Positions 51,724 to 63,982 of a stretch of DNA of 64,000 nucleotides are shown one piece after another. The notes beneath the pieces were generated by a model. That model was not told the origin of the DNA and did no database searches. It was given only the letters and a program-made list of their open reading frames with translations. Numbering within the stretch: the stretch's first letter is position 1; every line of letters begins with the position of its first letter. Both the position numbers and the translations under genes were made by a program. Source of the stretch: Paractinoplanes rishiriensis (GTDB taxonomy: Bacteria > Actinomycetota > Actinomycetes > Mycobacteriales > Micromonosporaceae); assembly GCF_016862375.1 (NCBI RefSeq), contig NZ_BOMV01000023.1:54724-118723 (forward strand), given 5' to 3'.

Positions 51724-52595
51724 TCCTTGTCGTCCTTGGGCTTGTCGTCCTTGGGCTTGGCGTCCTTGGGCTGCGCGTCCTTGGGCTGCGCGTCCTTGCC
51801 CTCGGCGTCCTCCGACGCGGCCGAGACGGTCGGCTTGTCCTCGGCCGGGCTGGGCGGGGCCGCGTCCACGCCGCCGAGGTCCTTGTCGGGCACGTCGTGG
51901 TCACCGCTGAGCAGCGTGGTCAGCGCCGCGTCGGCGAGCCGCCGGAAGGTCCGGCCCCTCCGCCGCCGGTCGAGCACTGCCACCTCGAGCTGCTTGGGGC
52001 CGAGCTGCCGCGCCTGCCCGTTCTCGCCGCCCACGCTGCCCAGCGCCTCGGCGGCCAGCGCCAGCGCGGTGGTCAGGTCGGCCGCGGTGTCGTGGCGCTC
52101 GCGCAGCACGTTCGAAATGGCCTCGGCCTGCCCGCCCATCGCCATGAAGCCGGGCTCGTCCATCACCGAACCGTCGTACGTGACCCGGTACAGCTCGTCG
52201 GCCTCCGGCGTGGCACCGACCTCCGCGATGCAGATCTCCACCTCGTACGGCTTCTGCGTCTCGGAGAAGATCGCACCCAGCGTCTGGGTGTAGGCGCTGG
52301 CCAGCCCGCGCCCGGTGACGTCGCGCCGGTCGTAGCTGTAGCCGTTCAGGTCGGCCATCCGCACGCCGGCCCGGCGCAGGCTCTCGAACTCGTTGTACCG
52401 GCCCACGGCCGCGAAGCCGATCCGGTCGTAGATCTCACTGATCTTGCGCAGCGTCGTGATGTTCTCGGCGACCATCAGGATGCCGCCCTCGTACGTCAGG
52501 ACCACGGCGGAGCGGCCGCGGGCGATGCCCTTGCGGGCGTATTCCGAGCGGTCCCGCTGCACCTGCTCGGGTGATGCGTAGAACTGCATGGCCAC
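51720..52595 (-). CDS. prcA: Proteasome alpha subunit
   Basis: A 291-residue alpha-type subunit that forms the outer, gating rings of the 20S core. Family features: [20 protein letters not shown] at the start (gate), [19 protein letters not shown], and [20 protein letters not shown]. After about residue 225 a long tail follows, Asp/Lys/Pro-rich, with repeated [23 protein letters not shown] units near the end; actinobacterial tails vary, and the repeats here look lineage-specific. GTG 52595 has GGGAG at good spacing. It is 52 bp downstream of prcB. Confidence 0.95.
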   Translation of the reverse strand: MAMQFYASPEQVQRDRSEYARKGIARGRSAVVLTYEGGILMVAENITTLRKISEIYDRIGFAAVGRYNEFESLRRAGVRMADLNGYSYDRRDVTGRGLASAYTQTLGAIFSETQKPYEVEICIAEVGATPEADELYRVTYDGSVMDEPGFMAMGGQAEAISNVLRERHDTAADLTTALALAAEALGSVGGENGQARQLGPKQLEVAVLDRRRRGRTFRRLADAALTTLLSGDHDVPDKDLGGVDAAPPSPAEDKPTVSAASEDAEGKDAQPKDAQPKDAKPKDDKPKDDKD

Positions 52596-52647
52596 GGGTG
52601 GCTACTCCCTTTCGTCCCTGGTGAAGTCGGCTCGGGTGCAGCGGGGA

Positions 52648-53490
52648 CTAGCCGCCCGGGTTTTCCATCCGGCCGCGGACGACCTCCTCGGCCACCGCCG
52701 CGGTCTCCTCCTCGGTCAGGCGGTGAGTGCCCTGCGCCGTGGCTGTCATCACCACCGGATAGATCTTGCGGGTGAGGTCGGGGCCGCCGGTCGCGGTGTC
52801 GTCGTCGGCCGCGTCGTAGAGCGCCTCGACGGCCAGCCGGACCGCGTCGCCGGTGCTGACCCCGGCGCGGTATTTCTTTTTCAGCGCGGACTTGGCGAAC
52901 AGCGAGCCCGAGCCGATCGAGTCGTAACCCGTCTCCTCGTAGAGGCCGCCGGCCACGTCGAAGCTGAAGATCCGCCCGGCCCGGGCCGGGTCGGCCGGCG
53001 CCAGGTCGAAGCCCGCGAACAGCGGCACCACCGCGAGCCCCTGCATGGCCGCGCCCAGGTTGCCGCGGACCATGCCGGCCAGCCGGTTGGCCTTGCCGTC
53101 CAGGGAGAGCATGATGCCCTCGATCTTTTCGTAGTGCTCCAGCTCCACCTGGAACAGCCGCATCAGCTCGATGCCGATGCCGGCCGTGCCGGCGATGCCG
53201 ATCAGCGAGTAGCTGTCGGCGGGGTGCACCTTTTCGATGTCCCGGCTGGCGATCAGGTTGCCCATGGTGGCCCGGCGGTCGCCGGCCATCACCACGCCCT
53301 CGGCGGTCGAGATCGCCACGATCGTGGTGGCGTGCGGCGCGATCTCACCGGCCGCGAGACCCGGCGGCAACGGCCGCCGCCCCGGCAGCAGGTCGGGGGC
53401 CGCCTGGTTGAGGAACTGCGTGAAGGAGGACGTCCCCGAGTTGGTGTAGACATCCGGCAGCCGCCCGGATGGATCAAAGTCCTTTGCCAC
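52648..53490 (-). CDS. prcB: Proteasome beta subunit, with propeptide
   Basis: A 280-residue catalytic subunit, GTG 53490 preceded by GAAAGGA. The first 54 residues are the propeptide; autocatalysis would expose Thr55 in [12 protein letters not shown] as the N-terminal nucleophile. The catalytic Asp/Lys region [14 protein letters not shown] and [12 protein letters not shown] are standard. Operon order pup-prcB-prcA as in other actinobacteria. 288 bp separate it from pup; I see no gene in that gap. Confidence 0.96.
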   Translation of the reverse strand: MAKDFDPSGRLPDVYTNSGTSSFTQFLNQAAPDLLPGRRPLPPGLAAGEIAPHATTIVAISTAEGVVMAGDRRATMGNLIASRDIEKVHPADSYSLIGIAGTAGIGIELMRLFQVELEHYEKIEGIMLSLDGKANRLAGMVRGNLGAAMQGLAVVPLFAGFDLAPADPARAGRIFSFDVAGGLYEETGYDSIGSGSLFAKSALKKKYRAGVSTGDAVRLAVEALYDAADDDTATGGPDLTRKIYPVVMTATAQGTHRLTEEETAAVAEEVVRGRMENPGG

Positions 53491-53778
53491 GTGGTTCCTT
53501 TCAGATACGTGATCTGCCGCCGCGCCGGCCCGCGTGGCGCCGGTGCGGTTGAAGAACAATATCCCGCACGCTCCACCGGTGCGATGATCGTGATCGACGT
53601 GTTGGGAGCGCCACCCACGACCAGGAACCAGCCTGCCGGAAGTGCCGCTACCGGGGCGGACAATGCCACGATGGCCGGCCGCGTCGCCGCGTCCGGCCAT
53701 CGGAACTCCGCCGGTTCAGTTACCGAATTCGGCTATGGGCGTAACTCCGCGTCCCACCACCTGAATCGGACAATCAGC

Positions 53779-53994
53779 TCACTCGCCGCCCTTTTGGACG
53801 TATCCTCGGACGAACTCCTCGGCGTTCTCCTCCAGTACCGAGTCGATCTCGTCGAGCAGATCGTCGACGTCCTCGGTCAGCTCCGCGTGCCGCTCGGCTA
53901 CCTCCGGGTTTGCCTCAACGGTGACGTCGTCGATCTCCTGGTCGTTCCGGCCCTTGCCGGACTGCGACTGGCCGCCGGTGTCTCGGGTTGCCAT
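53779..53994 (-). CDS. pup: Prokaryotic ubiquitin-like protein Pup (Glu-ended)
   Basis: A 71-residue, disordered, acidic protein from ATG 53994 (MATRDTGGQSQSGKGRNDQE). The C-terminal half has the helix that binds ARC (VDDLLDEIDSVLEENAEEF) and ends VRGYVQKGGE. The last residue is Glu, encoded by GAG, not Gln as in mycobacteria, so Pup is ready for ligation without deamidation. It sits between dop and prcB. Confidence 0.97.
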   Translation of the reverse strand: MATRDTGGQSQSGKGRNDQEIDDVTVEANPEVAERHAELTEDVDDLLDEIDSVLEENAEEFVRGYVQKGGE

Positions 53995-54108
53995 CGGTGT
54001 CCCCCTTCTCACGTCACCCCTGTACGGGCCCGAAGTCCGCACAACATCGGGATGGGAAAAACCTACCTCGCTGGTACGACAAAACCCGCTGCCGGTCCGG
54101 GTGTTTTC

Positions 54109-55626
54109 TCAGCGGCTCGTGATGACCTCGAGCAGGTCCTTCGCACTCTCACACTTGTCGAACAGGGCACCGACGTGCTTCTTGGTGCCGCGCTCCGGTT
54201 CCATCATCGGCACCCGGACGAGCGACTCCCGGCCCACGTCGAAGATGACCGAGTCCCAGCTGGCCGCGACCACTTCGGACGCGTACTGGGCCAGGCAGCG
54301 GCCGCGGAAGTAGGCCCGGGTGTCCTCCGGCGGCTCGTACATGGCCTTCTCGGTGGCGGCGTCGTCGAGCAGCGTCTTCATCGAGCCGCGGGCCACCAGG
54401 CGGTGATAGAGGCCCTTCTCCGGGCGCACGTCGGCGTACTGCAGGTCGACCAGTTGGAGCTTGGGCGACGACCAGCCCAGGTCCTCCCGCTCCCGGTAGC
54501 CGTCGAGCAGGCGCAGCTTGGCCACCCAGTCCAGGGTGTCCGAGCAGAGCATCGGGTCGCGGCCCAGCTTGTCGAGGATGTCCTCCCAGCGGGCCAGGAC
54601 GTCGGTGGTCTGCTCGTCGCCGTCGTCGCCGTAGCGCTCGGCCACGAACGCGGCAGCGCGCTCGTAGTAGGCCCACTGGAGGTCGAGCGCGGTCAGCCGG
54701 CGCCCGTCGCGCAGCCGGATCAGGTGCTTGAGGGCGGGGTCGTGGCTGACCGCCTTGAGCTCGCTGACCGGGTCGGCGATGCCCAGTTCGCCGGTGAACA
54801 CCTTCTCCTCGATCATCGCGAGCACCAGCGACGTCGTACCCATCTTGAGATAGCTGGCGATCTCGGACAGGTTGGCGTCGCCGATGATCACGTGCAGCCG
54901 GCGGTATTTGTCGGCATCGGCGTGCGGCTCGTCGCGGGTGTTGATGATCGGCCGCTTCAGCGTCGTCTCGAGACCGACCTCGACCTCGAAGAAGTCGGCG
55001 CGCGACGAGATCTGGAAGCCGGCGCCGGAGCCGTCCTGCCCCAGGCCCACCCGGCCGACGCCGCAGAAGATCTGCCGGGTGACGAAGAACGGGGTGAGGT
55101 GGGCCACGATGTCGGCGAACGGGGTCTGCCGGCGCATCAGGTAGTTCTCGTGCGAGCCGTACGACGCGCCCTTGTTGTCGGTGTTGTTCTTGTAGAGCTG
55201 GATCCGGTGGGTGCCCGGGATGGTGGCGGCGCGGCGGGAAGCCTCGGCCATCACGCGCTCGCCCGCTTTGTCCCACTTCACGACATCGAGCGGATTGGTG
55301 CACTCGGGGGTGCTGTATTCCGGGTGGGCGTGGTCGACGTAGAGCCGAGCACCGTTGGTCAGTATCACGTTCGCGAGACCGAGGTCCTCGTCGGCGAGGG
55401 CGTCGGCCGGGTCGTAGGCGGCTCCGGAATAGGTGAAGCCGCGCGCGTCCCGCAGCGGCGACTCCTCCTCGTAGTCCCAGCGGGCACGGCCACCGCGAGT
55501 CAGCTCCGGCCGCGCTCCATAGGCGTTGACCACCTGGGACGAGGTGACCATCGGGTTGGCTCCGGGCTGCCCGGGAACCGAAATCCCATACTCGACCTCG
55601 GTGCCCATAATCCGCCGAACACTCAT
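54109..55626 (-). CDS. dop: Pup deamidase/depupylase Dop
   Basis: A 505-residue relative of PafA, ATG 55626 ([20 protein letters not shown]). Family segments: [39 protein letters not shown] and [19 protein letters not shown]. It has the longer N-terminal loop region (between about 35 and 80) that distinguishes Dop from PafA. Because Pup here ends in Glu, its role should be depupylation, not deamidation. It is followed by pup after 114 bp, and an acyltransferase gene separates it from arc. Confidence 0.96.
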   Translation of the reverse strand: MSVRRIMGTEVEYGISVPGQPGANPMVTSSQVVNAYGARPELTRGGRARWDYEEESPLRDARGFTYSGAAYDPADALADEDLGLANVILTNGARLYVDHAHPEYSTPECTNPLDVVKWDKAGERVMAEASRRAATIPGTHRIQLYKNNTDNKGASYGSHENYLMRRQTPFADIVAHLTPFFVTRQIFCGVGRVGLGQDGSGAGFQISSRADFFEVEVGLETTLKRPIINTRDEPHADADKYRRLHVIIGDANLSEIASYLKMGTTSLVLAMIEEKVFTGELGIADPVSELKAVSHDPALKHLIRLRDGRRLTALDLQWAYYERAAAFVAERYGDDGDEQTTDVLARWEDILDKLGRDPMLCSDTLDWVAKLRLLDGYREREDLGWSSPKLQLVDLQYADVRPEKGLYHRLVARGSMKTLLDDAATEKAMYEPPEDTRAYFRGRCLAQYASEVVAASWDSVIFDVGRESLVRVPMMEPERGTKKHVGALFDKCESAKDLLEVITSR

Positions 55627-55673
55627 GCGACCACCCTGTCCGCCACGATGCCCTCGCTGCTCATGTATCGAGC

Positions 55674-56969
55674 CTAGACGCTCTGGCGTTCGTTCTGCCC
55701 CCGCCCCGTGCCCGGCGATGCACGCTGGGTGGCGAACACCGGCGTCCGAGGCGGGCGCGGCTCGAGGCGGGCGGTCAGCCGCCGGCCGAGTGCCTGGCCC
55801 GGCAATTCCACCATGCGGTACGCGAGCCAGGCGACAACGATCACCACGACGAGGTACGCGAACCCGACGAGTACCCGCACCGCCCCCGGCCGGGTCCCGA
55901 GATCTGGGACGACCCGGGGAAGCAGGAACAGCACGATCACATGCAGCAGATACAGCGAGTAGCTGATCTGACCCAGCCAGGTGAGCGCCGCCGGGACCGT
56001 GCGGGATTTGCACGCGTACGCCACGGCGAAGGTGATCGCGACCGCCGCGGTGTTGGCGAGCCACACCCGTACGGCCGCACCGGAACCCAGATGTGTCCAA
56101 TGCGCACCCACCACGCCGAGCCCGACCACGGACAGCGAAATCGCCGCTGAGCGGCGGCCGATCTGGCCGTGCTGCGCGCGATAGACCACGGTGCCGGCGA
56201 ACATGACGGCGAGCAGCAGCAGGCCCTGCCAGGACGCGATGACGGTGCTGTCCCGGGTGGCGTGCCCGTTGAGCGCGGGCAGCAGGACCATCGCGATGCC
56301 GCCGGCGCCGGCCACGAGGACCATCCGGCCTTTCTGGTACGCGGGGTCTGTCAGGTACGCGAGCAGACCGAGCCCCACCAGCACCACCAGGACGGCGGCG
56401 GTCACCCGGCGCTCGGCAACGGTGCCGCCCAGCAGATCGTTCGGCAGGGCCGGCCCGAGCAGCAGCGCAACCAGCGCGAGACCGGACGCCCACCACGCGC
56501 TCCAGCGGTGCAGCCGCCACGCGAAAAGTCCGGCAACGATCAGATAGAACGTCATCTCGTAGGCGAGCGTCCAGAACACCCGCAGGGCGCCGCGCTGGCC
56601 GAGCAGGTCGGGCAGCATCGTGACATGCGCCAGCACGCCGGTGACCGTCTCCTGGCGCAGACCGGCCGGCCAGCGCAGCCAGCCGAACGCGCAGACCAGG
56701 GCGAACAGCGCGATGGCGGCGAGGTAGGCCGGGTAGATCCGGCAGAGCCGCCCGATCCAGAACCGGCGCAGGCTGCCGTGCCGCTCCAGCGACATCGGGA
56801 TGACGTAGCCACTGACCAGGAAGAACAGCAGCACGCCGTACTTGCCCAGGTCGATGTGCCGCATCACCGCGAGGTGGCGTTCGGTGCCGATCACCTGCGG
56901 GCTCAGGTGGAAGCAGACGACCACGAGGGCCGCGTATCCGCGCAGAGCATCGAGCCAGCCAAGCCTCAT
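55674..56969 (-). CDS. Acyltransferase family 3 (OafA-like) membrane protein
   Basis: A 431-residue integral membrane protein with about ten helices. The start [20 protein letters not shown] has the family's Arg and the catalytic-region His; [16 protein letters not shown] and [16 protein letters not shown] are further signatures. It transfers acyl groups to exported sugars or lipids. It has no sugar genes around it and is wedged between arc and dop, on the same strand, 47 bp before dop. Why it is here is unknown; it may share the arc-dop message. Confidence 0.9.
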   Translation of the reverse strand: MRLGWLDALRGYAALVVVCFHLSPQVIGTERHLAVMRHIDLGKYGVLLFFLVSGYVIPMSLERHGSLRRFWIGRLCRIYPAYLAAIALFALVCAFGWLRWPAGLRQETVTGVLAHVTMLPDLLGQRGALRVFWTLAYEMTFYLIVAGLFAWRLHRWSAWWASGLALVALLLGPALPNDLLGGTVAERRVTAAVLVVLVGLGLLAYLTDPAYQKGRMVLVAGAGGIAMVLLPALNGHATRDSTVIASWQGLLLLAVMFAGTVVYRAQHGQIGRRSAAISLSVVGLGVVGAHWTHLGSGAAVRVWLANTAAVAITFAVAYACKSRTVPAALTWLGQISYSLYLLHVIVLFLLPRVVPDLGTRPGAVRVLVGFAYLVVVIVVAWLAYRMVELPGQALGRRLTARLEPRPPRTPVFATQRASPGTGRGQNERQSV

Positions 56970-57026
56970 GCCCGGTGCAACGACAACGCGGGCGGAAGGG
57001 TGATCCCTCCGCCCGCGCCGCCCTGA

Positions 57027-57106
57027 GCTTTACCGGCACTGAGCTTTACCGGTACTGGGCTTTACCGGTACTGGGCTTTACCGGTACTGGGCCTTACAGG
57101 TACTGG
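57027..57106. repeat. Five tandem 16 bp repeats across the 3' end of arc
   Basis: Units at 57027, 57043, 57059, 57075 and 57091, consensus GCTTTACCGGTACTGG; three are identical. Each holds the palindrome TACCGGTA or a variant. The last unit contains the arc stop and its Gln-Tyr-Leu codons, so each downstream unit looks like a copy of the gene's own tail, stop included. Confidence 0.92.
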
Positions 57107-58875
57107 CCGGTGTTCGTGGCCGTCTCGATGGAGCGTCCCGCCTCGGCACCCTTGCCGCCGGAGACCAGGGTGCGGATGTAGACGATCCGCTCGCCCTTCT
57201 TGCCCGAGATGCGGGCCCAGTCGTCCGGGTTGGTGGTGTTCGGCAGGTCCTCGTTCTCGCGGAACTCGTCGACGCAGCTGTCCAGCAGGTGCTGGAGGCG
57301 CAGCCCCTTCTTGCCCGAGGTGAGGAACTCCTTGATCGCCATCTTCTTGCCGCGGTCCACGATGTTCTGGATCATCGCGCCCGAGTTGAAGTCCTTGAAG
57401 TACAGGACCTCCTTGTCACCGTTGGCGTAAGTGACCTCGAGGAAGCGGTTTTCCTCGGACTCCGTGTACATCCGCAGGACGACCGCCTCGATCATCGCGG
57501 CCACCGTGACGTCCCGGTCGTTGCCGTGCTCGGCCAGGTCGTCGCCGGACAGCGGCAGGCCGGCCAGGATGTACTTGGCGAAGATGTCCTTGGCCGCCTC
57601 GGCGTCCGGACGCTCGATCTTGATCTTCACGTCGAGCCGGCCGGGGCGCAGGATCGCCGGGTCGATCATGTCTTCCCGGTTCGAGGCGCCGATCACGATC
57701 ACGTTTTCCAGGCCCTCGACACCGTCGATCTCGCTGAGCAGCTGGGGAACGATGGTGTTCTCCACGTCGCTCGAGACGCCGGAGCCACGGGTCCGGAAGA
57801 TCGAGTCCATCTCGTCGAAGAACACGATGACCGGCGTGCCCTCGCTGGCCTTCTCGCGGGCCCGCTGGAAGACCAGCCGGATGTGCCGCTCGGTCTCGCC
57901 GACGTACTTGTTGAGCAGCTCGGGACCCTTGATGTTGAGGAAGTAGCTGGTGTGCTTCTCCTCACCGCGCCGCTCGGCGATCTTTTTGGCCAGCGAGTTG
58001 GCCACCGCCTTGGCGATCAGGGTCTTACCGCAGCCGGGTGGGCCGTAGAGCAGGATGCCCTTCGGCGGCCGCAGCTGGTGTTCCCGGAACAGGTCGGCGT
58101 GCAGGAAGGGCAGCTCGACCGCGTCGCGGATCTGCTCGATCTGGGAGTGCAGGCCGCCGATGTCGCCGTAGTCGACGTCCGGGACCTCCTCCAGCACGAG
58201 CTCCTCGACCTCGCTCTTCGGGATCCGCTCGTACGCGTACGCCGAGCGGGGCTCGATCATCAGCGAGTCGCCGGCCCGCAGCGCGGAGACCTGCAGCGAG
58301 TCGGCCAGGAAGACGATCCGCTCCTCGTCGGCGTGCGAGACGACCAGGGCCCGGTCACCGGGCTCGCCGCCGGGGCCGCTGAGCACCTCCTTGAGCAGGA
58401 CCACCTCGCCACTGCGCTCGAAGCCGAAGGCGTCGACCACGTTCAGCGCGTCGTTGAGCAGGACTTCCTGCCCGCGCTTGAGCTCCTCGGTCTCCAGCGA
58501 CGGGGAGACCGCCACCCGGAGCTTGCGACCTCCGGTGAAGACATCCACCGTGCCGTCCTCGTGCGCGGCGAGGAACACGCCGTAGCCGCTGGGCGGCTGG
58601 GCGAGCCGGTCAATCTCTTCCTTGAGAGTGACGATCTGTGCCCGGGCTTCCTTCAGGGTCGCCACGAGCCGGTCGTTGTTCTCGGTCACTCGGGCCAGCT
58701 GCGCCTGCGTTGCCGCAAGCCGTTCCTCGAGCTGCCGGACGTGCCGTGGGCTCTCGGTCAACTTACGCCGAACCAGGGCTAGTTCCTCCTGCAGGAACGC
58801 GACCTGGCTGGAGAGATCGTTGGCCTCTTTCTCCCAACGTGCGGCGCGTGAGTCCGCCTCGTCGTTACGTGCCAC
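57094..58875 (-). CDS. arc: Proteasomal AAA ATPase ARC (Mpa)
   Basis: A 593-residue hexameric unfoldase that captures Pup-tagged proteins and threads them into the proteasome. An N-terminal coiled coil (about 15-95), OB domains (100-240), then the AAA domain: Walker [10 protein letters not shown], Walker [11 protein letters not shown], arginine-finger region [11 protein letters not shown]. The C-terminus GQYL is the Tyr-penultimate motif that docks on the alpha ring. GTG 58875 has a strong GGGGAGGTGG upstream. The final codons lie in a tandem repeat. It heads the arc-acyltransferase-dop-pup-prcBA run. Confidence 0.97.
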   Translation of the reverse strand: MARNDEADSRAARWEKEANDLSSQVAFLQEELALVRRKLTESPRHVRQLEERLAATQAQLARVTENNDRLVATLKEARAQIVTLKEEIDRLAQPPSGYGVFLAAHEDGTVDVFTGGRKLRVAVSPSLETEELKRGQEVLLNDALNVVDAFGFERSGEVVLLKEVLSGPGGEPGDRALVVSHADEERIVFLADSLQVSALRAGDSLMIEPRSAYAYERIPKSEVEELVLEEVPDVDYGDIGGLHSQIEQIRDAVELPFLHADLFREHQLRPPKGILLYGPPGCGKTLIAKAVANSLAKKIAERRGEEKHTSYFLNIKGPELLNKYVGETERHIRLVFQRAREKASEGTPVIVFFDEMDSIFRTRGSGVSSDVENTIVPQLLSEIDGVEGLENVIVIGASNREDMIDPAILRPGRLDVKIKIERPDAEAAKDIFAKYILAGLPLSGDDLAEHGNDRDVTVAAMIEAVVLRMYTESEENRFLEVTYANGDKEVLYFKDFNSGAMIQNIVDRGKKMAIKEFLTSGKKGLRLQHLLDSCVDEFRENEDLPNTTNPDDWARISGKKGERIVYIRTLVSGGKGAEAGRSIETATNTGQYL

Positions 58876-59049
58876 GTCCCACCTCCCCGGGGGCTCGAAC
58901 GTCTTGCGATAACACTAGCTGCTGCGGGCCGGATTTCGACCCATGCAACACCCTCGTCACTGAGTCTTGATCCATTCGGCCAGTGCCCGCAAGTTGGTTG
59001 TCGGAGGCTTCCGGTACCGTCGGATGGGGCCATTTCTGGGAGGTGCGGA

Positions 59050-59343
59050 GTGTCGGCGCAGACCGGTACGGACGAACTGCGGGTCTGGGTGGATCAGGAC
59101 CTGTGCACCGGTGACGGACTCTGCGTGCAGTACGCACCCGAGGTGTTCGAGTTCGACATCGACGGCCTCGCGTACGTCAAGGACAGCAGCGGTGAGCTGC
59201 TGCAATCCCCCGGCGTGCGCACCGACGTCCCGGGCCACCTGCGGCTCGAGGTGATCGACGCGGCCAAGGAGTGCCCGGGCGACTGCATCCACGTGGTCCG
59301 GTCGTCGGACGACGTCGAGGTGGCCGGACCGGACGCCGCCTGA
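59050..59343 (+). CDS. Ferredoxin (Fer4_13-like)
   Basis: A 97-residue protein, GTG 59050 with GGGAGG just upstream. Cys at 19, 25, 75 and 79 (DLCTGDGLCVQYAP and ECPGDCIHV) fit a single-cluster ferredoxin, 3Fe-4S or 4Fe-4S, of the type that feeds electrons to cytochromes P450 or other oxidoreductases. The acidic surface and W13 near the start are usual. It diverges from arc across 174 bp, a conserved neighbourhood in actinobacteria. Confidence 0.9.
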   Translation: MSAQTGTDELRVWVDQDLCTGDGLCVQYAPEVFEFDIDGLAYVKDSSGELLQSPGVRTDVPGHLRLEVIDAAKECPGDCIHVVRSSDDVEVAGPDAA

Positions 59344-59411
59344 CAAATTTCCCGCGAGCGCCGTTGTCGGGTGGAACACCTCACGCGAGCGCACTCAAAA
59401 CGCGGAAAATG

Positions 59412-60011
59412 TCACAGCGTGGGTCGTCCCACCAACGATGCAACCACCCGGGAGAACTCCTCCAGCCGGGCGATCTGCCCCGGGCCGCCGTCGTCCAGCG
59501 TCTTGCCGAAGCGCAGCGCGTCGTGCCGCAGCGCGGTGCGGCCCTCGCCCTCGTCCATCCCGGGCGGCGGCACCGCGTCGTCGATCGAGCTGAGCAGCAG
59601 GTAGACGTCGATGCTGTCGACCCGCGCCTGCCCGTTCGAGGTGCGGGTCAGCCGGCGCCGGCAGCCCACCTCGGTGACCGTGGACAGCGGCACCACCCGC
59701 AACGACGACGTCATCGAGCCCACCGGCCCGTCGCCGGGCGCCACGTCCTCGCCGTGCCACAGCACCAGCCGGCTGCCGTCGCAGATGACGACCTCCTGCC
59801 AGACGCCGTTCACCTCGTTGACGAAGCGCTCCAGCGTGAAGCACAGCACCGAGGCACCGCGCAGCACCCCGAACAGCGCGTCCAGCGCCACCTCGGGATC
59901 GCGCAGATAGGCCCGTGCGGCCGAGTCGAGGTCCTGGTAAGGCGACCAGTCCGGGAAGACAGCCGGCATCTCGTTGCTGCCGCCGAACGGCGGAGAACTC
60001 ATTGCGCCCAC
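59412..60011 (-). CDS. DUF5998-like actinobacterial protein
   Basis: A 199-residue soluble protein, GTG 60011 with GGAGGA at good spacing (ATG 60002 is possible). It resembles the conserved actinobacterial DUF5998 family found beside the proteasome and trmI: ALFGVLRGASVLCFTLERFV, EVVICDGSRLVLWHGED, and LRVVPLSTVTEVGCRRRL. It looks like an alpha/beta PH- or Bph-like fold. No function known. It follows trmI on the same strand after 82 bp. Confidence 0.7.
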   Translation of the reverse strand: MGAMSSPPFGGSNEMPAVFPDWSPYQDLDSAARAYLRDPEVALDALFGVLRGASVLCFTLERFVNEVNGVWQEVVICDGSRLVLWHGEDVAPGDGPVGSMTSSLRVVPLSTVTEVGCRRRLTRTSNGQARVDSIDVYLLLSSIDDAVPPPGMDEGEGRTALRHDALRFGKTLDDGGPGQIARLEEFSRVVASLVGRPTL

Positions 60012-60093
60012 CCGATCCTCCGTTCGCTTCCTGCCGCCATTGGAAGCTACCCGAGGAGGACCCCCGGAGTCACATCCCCGAGTGGGTGCATCG

Positions 60094-62236
<2,143 letters not shown>

Positions 62237-62310
62237 GCGTCGATGCTACGGAGTCGCCGCCGCGGGGTCGCCACGCCGTTTCGTCGTACCCCTGCCCTAA
62301 CCTCTCCACC

Positions 62311-63279
62311 ATGACGGCACCGACGGTCACTCCGCTGCCCGGCCCCCCGCTGCCCGGCCCCTCCTTGTCTCCGTCGCGGGCGGCCGACTTCAAGACCTGC
62401 CCGCTGCTGTTCCGGTTCCGCACGGTCGACCGCCTGCCCGAGCAGCCCTCCGCCGACCAGGCCCGGGGCACGCTGGTGCACGCCGTGCTGGAGCGCCTGT
62501 TCGACCTGCCGGCCGCCGAACGCACCCCCGAGGCGGCCGCGGCCCTGGTGGCGCCGTCCTGGGCCGCCCTGCTGGCCGACGAGCCGTCGCTGGCCGACAT
62601 CTTCGCGGTCACCGCCCGGCTGTCGGCCGACCCGGCTGTCGCCGCCGCCGAGGCCGACGCCACCGGTCAGGCCGTGCTGCTCGACGCCCCACCCGCCGAC
62701 GACGCCGCCCGCCTCGCGGCCTTCCTCGGTAGCGCCCGCACGTTGCTCGACGGCTACTTCGCGGTCGAGGACCCGCGCCGCCTCGAGCCCGCCGAGCGCG
62801 AGGCCCTGATCTCCGCGACCGTCGACGAGGAGTTGCTGATCCGGGGCTACATCGACCGCCTCGACGTCAGCCCCGCCGGCGACCTGCGCGTGGTCGACTA
62901 CAAGACCGGCGGCGCGCCGCGCGAGGCGTTCGAGGGCCGTGCCCTGTTCCAGCTGAAGTTCTACGCCCTGGTCCTGTGGCGCACCCGCGGCGTCGTCCCG
63001 CGGGTGCTGCGCCTGGTCTATCTCAAGGATGCCGAGGTCTGCGACTACAGCCCCGACGCCGACGAGCTGGAACGCTTCGAGCGCACCCTGGTGGCCCTCT
63101 CCCAGGCGATCGAAAAGGCCAAACGCGACCAGGATTTCCGCCCCAAGCCGAGCCGCCTGTGCGGCTGGTGCAACCATCAGGCGCTGTGCCCCGAGTTCGG
63201 CGGCACCCCGCCGCCCTACCCCACGGTCGACACCACACCCCTGGAGGCCACTGCCGCCGACGACGATCGCTTAGGGTGA
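62311..63279 (+). CDS. RecB-family PD-(D/E)XK exonuclease with Fe-S cluster Cys
   Basis: A 322-residue nuclease of the Cas4/RecB type. Active-site parts: GTLVHAVLE (His), IRGYIDRLDV (Asp) and LRVVDYKTG (Asp and Lys). C30 near the start and C284, C287 and C293 in LCGWCNHQALCP would hold a 4Fe-4S cluster, as in AddB and Cas4. It is a single-domain protein without a helicase partner. It is conserved beside the trmI/site-2 protease block in actinobacteria, suggesting a housekeeping DNA-repair role, not CRISPR. Confidence 0.9.
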   Translation: MTAPTVTPLPGPPLPGPSLSPSRAADFKTCPLLFRFRTVDRLPEQPSADQARGTLVHAVLERLFDLPAAERTPEAAAALVAPSWAALLADEPSLADIFAVTARLSADPAVAAAEADATGQAVLLDAPPADDAARLAAFLGSARTLLDGYFAVEDPRRLEPAEREALISATVDEELLIRGYIDRLDVSPAGDLRVVDYKTGGAPREAFEGRALFQLKFYALVLWRTRGVVPRVLRLVYLKDAEVCDYSPDADELERFERTLVALSQAIEKAKRDQDFRPKPSRLCGWCNHQALCPEFGGTPPPYPTVDTTPLEATAADDDRLG

Positions 63280-63313
63280 CGCCCAGAGTCTGCCGAGCCG
63301 AGCGGGGGTAGGG

Positions 63314-63982
63314 GTGAGCGAGCGTCCGGTACGGGTGCTGCTGGCCGACCCGGCCCCGATGCAGCGCTCCGGCCTGCGGATGGCCCTGGCCGCGGCCGGC
63401 ATCGTCATCGCCGGCGAGACCGGCGACGGCACCGAGGCGCTCGACCTGGCCCGCCGCCTGCTCCCCGACGTGCTGATCGCCGAGATCGCCCTGCCCCGCC
63501 TCGACGGCCTGGCGGTGGCCCACGCCGTGACGGATTCCAGCCTGCCGGTCCGCGTCCTGATCCTGACCGCCCAGGACACCGACGAGGACGTCCTGGCCGC
63601 GATCGCCGCCGGCGCGGCCGGCTTCGTGTGCAAGAGCGCCCCACCCGACGAGGTGACCACCGCCGTCCGCGCCGTGGCCACCGGCGGCGCCGTGGTAACC
63701 CCCAAAATCCTGGCCCGCATCCTGACCAGAGTGGCCGAGGCACTGCCCGCCCCGGAAACCACCACGACGTCCAAACTGGACGCCCTGACCGACCGCGAAC
63801 GCGAGGTCCTGATCCACGTGGCCCGAGGCCACTCCAACGCCGAAATAGCCGAGGCCCTACAGGTCAGCGAGACCACCATCAAAACCCACGTCGGCCACGT
63901 CCTGACCAAGCTCCGCCTTCGCGACCGCACCCAGGCGGTGGTCCTGGCCTACGAAACAGGCTTGGTAAAGCCCGGCGCCTGA
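63314..63982 (+). CDS. LuxR-type response regulator lacking the phospho-accepting Asp
   Basis: A 222-residue protein, GTG 63314. The receiver domain (1-120) is normal in layout, with the conserved Thr (LTAQD) and Lys (FVCKSAP). The acceptor position reads DVLIAEIALP, so Asp is Glu57; the N-terminal acidic pair is D12-P13 instead of Asp-Asp. The C-terminal LuxR helix-turn-helix (LTDREREVLIHVARGHSNAE, VSETTIKTHVGHVLTKL) is intact. Glu can mimic a phosphorylated Asp, so it may be constitutively on. No histidine kinase gene is visible in the 35 bp gap or upstream; downstream lies outside. Confidence 0.93.
   Translation: MSERPVRVLLADPAPMQRSGLRMALAAAGIVIAGETGDGTEALDLARRLLPDVLIAEIALPRLDGLAVAHAVTDSSLPVRVLILTAQDTDEDVLAAIAAGAAGFVCKSAPPDEVTTAVRAVATGGAVVTPKILARILTRVAEALPAPETTTTSKLDALTDREREVLIHVARGHSNAEIAEALQVSETTIKTHVGHVLTKLRLRDRTQAVVLAYETGLVKPGA

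Noticed and set aside
55627..57039. Extension of dop upstream to 57039
   Set aside because: The extra 471 codons are the antisense-frame shadow of the acyltransferase; the family start is at 55626.
57027..57106. CRISPR-like array at the arc 3' end
   Set aside because: Units are contiguous 16 bp repeats without spacers, and no cas genes are nearby.
62311..63279. Cas4 of a CRISPR system
   Set aside because: The Fe-S nuclease resembles Cas4, but no cas genes or repeats exist in the window and the neighbourhood is housekeeping; a RecB-like repair nuclease is the better call.
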